From: Algoriphagus terrigena DSM 22685
Lineage (GTDB): Bacteria > Bacteroidota > Bacteroidia > Cytophagales > Cyclobacteriaceae
DNA length: 64,000 bases
Assembly: GCF_000429445.1 (NCBI RefSeq)
Contig: NZ_KE386904.1
Coordinates: forward strand, 248,001-312,000
Reading direction: 5' to 3'
Shown here: positions 59,320-64,000 of the stretch, piece by piece
Layout of the letters: every line of letters starts with the position of its first letter
Numbering within the stretch: the first letter of the stretch is position 1
Notes under the pieces: generated by a model
Told to the model about the DNA's origin: nothing
The model's input: the letters and a program-made list of their open reading frames with translations, nothing else
The model's database searches: none
Position numbers and translations under genes: made by a program

Positions 59320-60687
59320 CTACGTAATTGATATAGGGCTGGAAATTTTTGGCTTTTCTTCCATCCGCTTTTTGCTCAAAGAGAGGAATCGATAAAGCAG
59401 CACAGCTGCTGTGATCGTCAATCCGATCAGCAATCCATACCAAATACCGTGCGCTCCCATTCCCAGGTTAAAAGCAAGAAAATAGCCAAGTGGCAGTCCC
59501 AATGCCCAGTAAGCCAACAAGGTGGCAATGGTCGGCACTTTTACATCTTCCAAGCCTCTTAAAACGCCAAGTCCGACCGCCTGAACTCCGTCTGACAGCT
59601 GAAACAATCCAGCGATGACTAAGAGAGAAGCTGACAGCGCGATCACTTCAGGATCATCGATGTATAGCGATGGGAGGAAATATCGAAAGGCAAAGAATAT
59701 CAACGCACTGGCAAACATGAAGACTACTACCATCCCAAAAACTACCAAGCCTGCTTGCCTCATCGCTTTCATATCCCCCTTCCCAACTTGATTGCTGACA
59801 CGGATCATGCCGGCGGTGGCAAGGCCAGTCGCCATCATGTAAGAAATGGACGCTAGGTTCAGCGCTATCTGGTGGCCAGCGAGTGCATTCACTCCGATCC
59901 AACCCATCATGATCGCCGCCGTGCTGAAGGCTGAAACTTCGAAAATAAACTGGAATCCCGTCGGTATTCCGATCTTCAAAATTCTGGAAATCATCGGAAA
60001 GCTTGCTCCGGGCAGGGTAAGTTTGAACTGATATCTTTTATACCGGGGTGAAAGCAAGATGTATCCGCCCATCATGAGCATCATCAAAACCCGTGAGATC
60101 AAAGTCGCAAGTCCCGCTCCATTCAACCCCATCTCGGGAAATCCGAATTTACCCCATATAAGAATCCAGTTCAGAAACACGTTAACCAGGTTGGCAAAGA
60201 TCGTAATGAACATCGCCTGACGGGTCTGGGACAAGCCCTCTGCCATTTGCTTAAAGGTCTGGAAAACCATCAAAGGCAACAAGGACGCGGTGATTATCAG
60301 CAAATAAGGCACTGCCAAGATCACGACTTCTTCGGGCTGATTGAGAAAATGTAAGCCCTGAGACAATCCTAAAACCGCACCGGTCATCAGTAAACTTGCG
60401 ATCACATTGATCCAAAGCCCATGACTGAACAGCCGGGAAATCCGATGGGACTTGCCTTTGCCGTCGGCCTTGGAGACCAGTGGTGTAATCCCCATCGAGA
60501 TTCCGATCCCAAACATCATCACGACAAAGAAGATACTGTTGCCGAGTGAAGAAGCGGCCAAAGGCAACGCACCCAGCTGCCCCACCATCATGCTATCGGC
60601 CACCCCGACGGACACCTGCCCAAGTTGGCTCAACATGACCGGGTAAGCCAAGTGAAAAGTCGTATTGATATGATCCCTGAGTGTCAT
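59320..60687 (-). CDS. MATE family efflux transporter
   Basis: A 455-residue protein with 12 hydrophobic helices in two related halves. Family signs are HLAYPVMLSQLGQVSVGVAD near the N-terminus, SNQVGKGD at about 300-307 and GLLIGLTITAAVLLYRF near the C-terminus. MATE proteins export cationic drugs or metabolites with H+ or Na+ antiport across the inner membrane. It lies 4 bp downstream of the Nudix gene stop (minus direction), so the two are likely co-transcribed. Confidence 0.93.
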   Translation of the reverse strand: MTLRDHINTTFHLAYPVMLSQLGQVSVGVADSMMVGQLGALPLAASSLGNSIFFVVMMFGIGISMGITPLVSKADGKGKSHRISRLFSHGLWINVIASLLMTGAVLGLSQGLHFLNQPEEVVILAVPYLLIITASLLPLMVFQTFKQMAEGLSQTRQAMFITIFANLVNVFLNWILIWGKFGFPEMGLNGAGLATLISRVLMMLMMGGYILLSPRYKRYQFKLTLPGASFPMISRILKIGIPTGFQFIFEVSAFSTAAIMMGWIGVNALAGHQIALNLASISYMMATGLATAGMIRVSNQVGKGDMKAMRQAGLVVFGMVVVFMFASALIFFAFRYFLPSLYIDDPEVIALSASLLVIAGLFQLSDGVQAVGLGVLRGLEDVKVPTIATLLAYWALGLPLGYFLAFNLGMGAHGIWYGLLIGLTITAAVLLYRFLSLSKKRMEEKPKISSPISIT

Positions 60688-60691
60688 CTGC

Positions 60692-61234
60692 TTAATATCC
60701 TAAAATCCGGGCAACCTTGAGAATCCCTGCCACACTGATGCTGTCGGTGATTGCTCCGGACATCACCATGTCCAACACCTCCGAAAAGGGGAGCTTCTTG
60801 ATCTGAAGGACCTCTGTCTCCTCAAACTCCGTCTGTCCCTGAGTCAGCTCCTCTGCGAGATAGACGATTCCCACTTCGTCAGTCACGGAATTTGACGTAT
60901 GAACTTTCATGATCTCAGTCCATTTCGCAGCGATCAAGCCGGTTTCCTCTCTGAGTTCTCGCTTGGCGGAGTCGAGTAGATCCTGCTCAATCGGTCCTCC
61001 ACCCATCGGAACCTCCCAAGTGTATTCGTGCAGCGTATACCGATACTGCCCAACCAGCCAGGTGTTACCGTTTTCGTCGACGGGGATAATGGCCATCGCC
61101 CGATTCTTAAAATGGACTTTGCCATAAATTCCTTCCTTTCCCGCAGGATTAAGGATGTCATGATGCTCGAGTCTGATCCAGGGATTGTCATAGACAGGAG
61201 TAATTTTGAGCGTAGTCCAGGGATTTTCAGTCAT
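60692..61234 (-). CDS. Nudix hydrolase (ADP-ribose pyrophosphatase-like)
   Basis: A 180-residue protein. The Nudix box reads GGGPIEQDLLDSAKREL followed by REETGL; the Glu usually found after the first GX5 is Gln here, with Glu next to it, while the catalytic REXXEE part is intact. The N-terminus has a strand rich in aromatic residues and IRLEHHDILNPAGKEG, as in ADP-ribose/nucleoside-diphosphate-sugar hydrolases. Substrate is inferred. It is followed by the MATE gene after 4 bp. Confidence 0.87.
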   Translation of the reverse strand: MTENPWTTLKITPVYDNPWIRLEHHDILNPAGKEGIYGKVHFKNRAMAIIPVDENGNTWLVGQYRYTLHEYTWEVPMGGGPIEQDLLDSAKRELREETGLIAAKWTEIMKVHTSNSVTDEVGIVYLAEELTQGQTEFEETEVLQIKKLPFSEVLDMVMSGAITDSISVAGILKVARILGY

Positions 61235-61242
61235 ATTTATTC

Positions 61243-61270
61243 AAAAAAAAAGGGCGGTTGAGCCGCCCTT
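61243..61270 (-). terminator. Intrinsic terminator of the Lrp-family gene
   Basis: On the minus strand AAGGGCGG / CCGCCCTT form a stem with a TTGAG-type loop, followed by nine T. It starts 20 nt past the lrp stop and lies just upstream of the Nudix start. Confidence 0.85.
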
Positions 61271-61290
61271 GATTTATATTAAAACCTTGC

Positions 61291-61773
61291 TTAAGCAGGG
61301 ATCGGGAGCACTTTCGAATCTTTAAAGGTAGAGAGAATAACCATGGATTGCATGGAATCTACTTCCTTGATTTCAGACACTTTTTCAAGCATCAATTTTT
61401 GATAAGCGGTAATATCCTTGGCGATGATCTTCAGGATAAAGTCGCCTGTACCGGTGATGTGGTGACACTCGATGATCTCTGGAATCTCATTGATCTCTCT
61501 CATGAAAGCATCAATGTTTCCCTTGTTGTGGCCGATTAAGCTCACCAATACAAATGTGCTGACGCCCAGCCCGATTCTTTCGGGATCAAGCTTTGCATGG
61601 TAGCTTTTGATGATTCCGGATTGTTCCAATTTCTTGACTCGCTCCAAGGTTGGCGCTGGAGAAAGACCAATATCTTTCGACAATTGGGCATTGGTGATTT
61701 TTGCATTGGCCTGAAGGATTTCCAGAATCCTTCGGTCTATTTTATCGAATTTGATTCTTACGCTATTGTCCAT
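61291..61773 (-). CDS. Lrp/AsnC family transcriptional regulator
   Basis: The ATG at 61773 gives 160 residues; an upstream TTG at 61791 is less likely. The N-terminal helix-turn-helix is DKIDRRILEILQANAKITNA... with the recognition helix LSPAPTLERVKKLEQSGII. The C-terminal RAM (ACT-like) effector-binding domain covers about 70-150, including ECHHITGTGDFILKI. Members sense amino acids and form octamers. The regulator's own upstream region holds a 14-bp perfect palindrome near the promoter, so autoregulation is likely but unproven. Confidence 0.93.
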   Translation of the reverse strand: MDNSVRIKFDKIDRRILEILQANAKITNAQLSKDIGLSPAPTLERVKKLEQSGIIKSYHAKLDPERIGLGVSTFVLVSLIGHNKGNIDAFMREINEIPEIIECHHITGTGDFILKIIAKDITAYQKLMLEKVSEIKEVDSMQSMVILSTFKDSKVLPIPA

Positions 61774-61805
61774 GATATTCGGTTTTTGCAAAATTTTATG
61801 TTGCG

Positions 61806-61813
61806 CAAATTTA
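61806..61813 (-). promoter_or_regulatory. Putative -7 element (TAAATTTG) for the Lrp gene
   Basis: Exact TAnnTTTG on the minus strand, 33 nt upstream of the ATG. No TTG -33 is seen; the 61832-61845 palindrome occupies that position. Confidence 0.6.
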
Positions 61814-61831
61814 ATATAATTGATGAATGTT

Positions 61832-61845
61832 TTAAATCGATTTAA
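61832..61845. promoter_or_regulatory. 14-bp perfect palindrome, candidate Lrp operator
   Basis: TTAAATCGATTTAA is fully self-complementary and lies about 19-32 bp upstream of the -7 element of the lrp gene. Confidence 0.45.
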
Positions 61846-61983
61846 GGTTTTTTGATGAACGGAAATCGGAAGATTATTAATCTTTTGCAGGATTTGGAGA
61901 TAGAATCCTTCTAAAAGCGTTTGCCGTTCTAAAAAAATTCAAATTATCTCCTGTTGTAAACTCCTAGAACGCAGGAAATTTGA

Positions 61984-63180
61984 TTAAAGTTTATTCTTCT
62001 TAATATAATCTCTGGCCTCCTTGTGTGCGGGGTGTTTTCGCTTCGCATATTTTTTTACGCGATCGAAATATTTTTTGGCTTGGGCTTTATTTTTGGCCTC
62101 GGTTTCCATTTTTCCCAGCTGAATCAACGAGTGCAGATAGTAGCCACTCTCCTGTGACTCAGATTCCTCCCCATATGCTACAGTCTTGAGATAATATTGT
62201 TTTGCCAGCGGCCGGTCACCAATCCGACGATAATATTCAGCCACAAAAAACGCCGCGTACCTCCCACTGTTGGATTCGTATCCCACCTGCTTTTGATCGA
62301 TTCGATCCAAGATTTCCAACGATTGGTCCACGGACTCCATCCATCGACCTACCGCATACAGGTGTCTGGCATAGGAGCGGTGGAAATACGGATTGTTCGG
62401 GAATTTACCATGCAGATATTCAGAGATTCTCAAGGCGTCATAAGGCCGCTTTTCCTCGGAGGCATAGAGTCTGAAGAGAAAATACTGAGCCTCCACACGA
62501 GTGTAAAAAGCGTTGGAAGCGACTGTCTCCAGCTGCTGGAGTCCAAGAGCTTTATTTCCCTTCGGAAAAAGGGCCATCACCGGCTTCATCATCGGGTAAT
62601 TCTCGGGAATCCAGGCTGAGAAATAATTAAACAACGCATCCCCCAACAAGAGCTCGGGGTTGAACTCGGCCTCTCCCCTGCTGAGATTCATATACTTCAG
62701 CGCGTTTCTGCCCGCCCAAGTCGCCTTCGTCCAGCTTTTTCGCTCGCTGTATAATCTCCCCTGAAATCCATATCCAGCTGCCAAAAAGAACGCCGCCTCC
62801 TTATTGTTTTCATCGGCATCAAACATCCGCTCGGCCTTCTCATTGGCTCGATCCAGGTATTGGATAAAGATATTGTCGTATCTGGTATTGGTCACGTCGA
62901 CCTCGATCCGCCACCAATAGCCCAAAGCCATCAGAAAATCAGGCAGTGGATGATCGGGATATTGATACATAATGACTGTGAAATCATGCTCTGCGGTCGG
63001 GAAATCAAAGTTATACATGCTGTTGATCGCCCTGGTGATGCGATACTGCAACCCTTTGTCCAGCAGCAGGTACCCCGAAGGATTCGCAGGATCGATGGGT
63101 TCCGTCGTCTGAGCAGAAGCTCCGCCGACAAAAACTAGCATTAAGACACACAGTACCGCTATCCTTATTCTCTTACTCAT
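61984..63180 (-). CDS. Exported TPR-containing protein
   Basis: The ATG at 63180 gives 398 residues (a TTG one codon earlier is unlikely). Residues 1-23 are a signal peptide ending GGASAQT. The mature part is helical throughout; TPR-like units are visible around FDFPTAEHDFTVIMYQYPDHP (start, about 58-78), FLAAGYGFQGRLYSERK and AEYYRRIGDRPLAKQYYLKT. It probably works as a periplasmic scaffold. No specific family was recognised. A lysine-rich C-terminal tail (about 372-398) is notable. Confidence 0.8.
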   Translation of the reverse strand: MSKRIRIAVLCVLMLVFVGGASAQTTEPIDPANPSGYLLLDKGLQYRITRAINSMYNFDFPTAEHDFTVIMYQYPDHPLPDFLMALGYWWRIEVDVTNTRYDNIFIQYLDRANEKAERMFDADENNKEAAFFLAAGYGFQGRLYSERKSWTKATWAGRNALKYMNLSRGEAEFNPELLLGDALFNYFSAWIPENYPMMKPVMALFPKGNKALGLQQLETVASNAFYTRVEAQYFLFRLYASEEKRPYDALRISEYLHGKFPNNPYFHRSYARHLYAVGRWMESVDQSLEILDRIDQKQVGYESNSGRYAAFFVAEYYRRIGDRPLAKQYYLKTVAYGEESESQESGYYLHSLIQLGKMETEAKNKAQAKKYFDRVKKYAKRKHPAHKEARDYIKKNKL

Positions 63181-63202
63181 CAACTTGTTTTCGTTTCGAA
63201 TC

Positions 63203-63210
63203 CAAAATTA
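63203..63210 (-). promoter_or_regulatory. Putative -7 element (TAATTTTG) for the TPR gene
   Basis: Exact TAnnTTTG on the minus strand, 23 nt from the ATG at 63180; part of a divergent pair with 63233-63240. Confidence 0.45.
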
Positions 63211-63232
63211 CGGCGAATTCCAAACAAAGATT

Positions 63233-63240
63233 TAGATTTG
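63233..63240 (+). promoter_or_regulatory. Putative -7 element (TAGATTTG) for the 63260 gene
   Basis: Exact TAnnTTTG, 19 nt upstream of the ATG at 63260. No clear -33 TTG. Confidence 0.45.
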
Positions 63241-63259
63241 GTTACTTTAACAAATTAAA

Positions 63260-63907
63260 ATGGCAAAACCTGCTTCACCGATTGCACAACGTCTGCAAGA
63301 GCTGTTAGATTTCGACAAGAGACTATATTTCTTCGTACTCGTCCTCATTTTTTTGGCCATCAGGTATTTGACCAACACGCTGATCCTCGAATCCATCCCC
63401 GATTACGAGGCCTTGGAGCAGCAGGGAGGGCTCATGTTTTTCCATGTCTTCAACACGCTCAACTATCTATGGACTCCTTTTGCGCTACTTTGGAAATTCA
63501 CCGTGATCGCGTTTCTATTTTGGTCGATCGGGCTGATGATCGGGTACAAGGCAAATTATAAAGAGCTCTGGAAATTTGCTTTGGTCGCTGAGGTCGTGTT
63601 TATCTTCCCGGAATTGCTGCGATTGCTGGTTTACATGAACCCTTCGGGCAATGTTACCTATTTCGACATCCAGAATTTTGAACCACTCTCAGCTCTCTGG
63701 ATCGTCGGCCCGAGCAATGTGGCCGAGAAATACCACTACCCGCTTTCGGTTCTAAATATCTTCGAGCTCGTCTACGGAGCGGTGTGGGTCTTGGGATTTC
63801 ATTCCATCAGCAGAAGAAGTCTGGAGGAAAGTAGCCTGGTGGTGTTTATCGCCTATTTTATCCCTCTCCTGCTATGGTTGGGATTCTATATCGGCGCGTA
63901 TCGGTAG
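63260..63907 (+). CDS. Hypothetical polytopic membrane protein
   Basis: A 215-residue protein with about five membrane helices (roughly residues 22-42, 68-95, 108-130, 165-182 and 190-212). The N-terminal 20 residues are cytosolic-like and charged. No family was recognised; the multi-span layout of some YIP1-like proteins is similar, but I cannot support that assignment. It is divergent from the exported TPR gene and the last complete gene in the window; the remaining 93 bp hold no gene. Confidence 0.75.
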   Translation: MAKPASPIAQRLQELLDFDKRLYFFVLVLIFLAIRYLTNTLILESIPDYEALEQQGGLMFFHVFNTLNYLWTPFALLWKFTVIAFLFWSIGLMIGYKANYKELWKFALVAEVVFIFPELLRLLVYMNPSGNVTYFDIQNFEPLSALWIVGPSNVAEKYHYPLSVLNIFELVYGAVWVLGFHSISRRSLEESSLVVFIAYFIPLLLWLGFYIGAYR

Positions 63908-64000
63908 GATTTGCTTGCGTCTAATCCTTTAAAAATGCCTGCCTCCGCCTGTTTTTCCCGAGCGAAAGAAGATATCAAACCAAAAAAGGCCTGATCATCG

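Noticed and set aside
63908..64000. A possible terminator at the right edge (A-run then GGCCTGATCA...)
   Set aside because: The window ends before a second arm can be seen.
1..64000. tRNA, rRNA, CRISPR, insertion sequence or prophage
   Set aside because: No cloverleaf, direct-repeat array, transposase, integrase or phage gene was seen by eye; a dedicated search could still find a tRNA.

Overview
The window looks like a stretch of ordinary chromosome from a Bacteroidota bacterium. It is most likely from the Cytophagales, and a Cyclobacteriaceae/Algoriphagus-like organism is my best guess; this is inference from gene content, not a database match. Supporting signs are a TonB-dependent receptor with a carboxypeptidase-regulatory-like N-terminus, a Bat-type VWA/TPR cluster, a MerR protein with the phylum-typical N-terminus MPYKEREIEKKY, a DUF2400/TIGR02757 protein, YwqK-type repeat proteins, a methionine synthase split into two genes, mostly poor Shine-Dalgarno sequences, and several exact matches to the Bacteroidota -7 promoter element TAnnTTTG. 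I see no phage, integrase, transposase, CRISPR array, rRNA or tRNA.

Layout. 1-928 is the N-terminal part of a TonB-dependent receptor that runs off the left edge. 1071-3284 is a short aerotolerance-like operon (VWA protein plus two TPR proteins). 3540-9474 holds a thiolase, an ApbE flavin transferase, a YwqK-repeat exported protein, purC, and a STAS protein translationally coupled to ribonuclease Z through a TTG start. 9520-15313 (minus) is a tripartite RND efflux operon, tolC-like > permease > membrane fusion lipoprotein; its permease carries a canonical EF-hand loop and an altered proton-relay triad. 15744-21184 (plus) has a queuosine-precursor transporter, a DEAD-box helicase, rsmE, a MerR regulator and dprA. 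21195-23479 (minus) has a Uma2 nuclease-like protein, an HMG-CoA lyase-like enzyme and an exported TonB-C protein. 23605-28550 (minus) is a methionine regulon: promoter, SAM-I riboswitch, split metH, then metF and a terminator.

28641-37829 is mostly minus: an internally duplicated outer-membrane barrel, a 1437-residue PAS/GAF hybrid histidine kinase, a thioredoxin-like ferredoxin, a DUF819 membrane protein, a CoA-type Nudix hydrolase and a lipoprotein, plus a plus-strand YbjQ protein. 38226-43874 (plus) has aceK (isocitrate dehydrogenase kinase/phosphatase, unexpected in this phylum), a glycogen-binding-domain/esterase fusion, an M17 aminopeptidase and an ATP-grasp enzyme. 43934-46632 (minus) has a DUF2400 protein, a membrane protein and a LysM/RlpA-like cell-wall protein. 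46840-57917 is a long co-directional run: NfeD protease, truncated haemoglobin, plsC, gatC, a membrane-TPR protein, an ABC ATPase, a cobalamin adenosyltransferase, ilvE, a small exported protein, prfB with its programmed +1 frameshift, and an MFS transporter. 57911-63180 (minus) has an M24 peptidase, a MATE exporter, a Nudix hydrolase, an Lrp regulator and a TPR protein; 63260-63907 (plus) is a membrane protein.

How the genes fit together. The clearest circuit is methionine synthesis. A SAM-sensing leader controls both halves of B12-dependent methionine synthase and the enzyme making its methyl donor, while a cobalamin adenosyltransferase is encoded elsewhere in the window. No obvious new multi-gene defence or mobile system is visible. 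The most unusual signals are the EF-hand RND permease, aceK in this phylum, two orphan intrinsic terminators upstream of aceK, the duplicated barrel protein, and families of degenerate short repeats in intergenic gaps.
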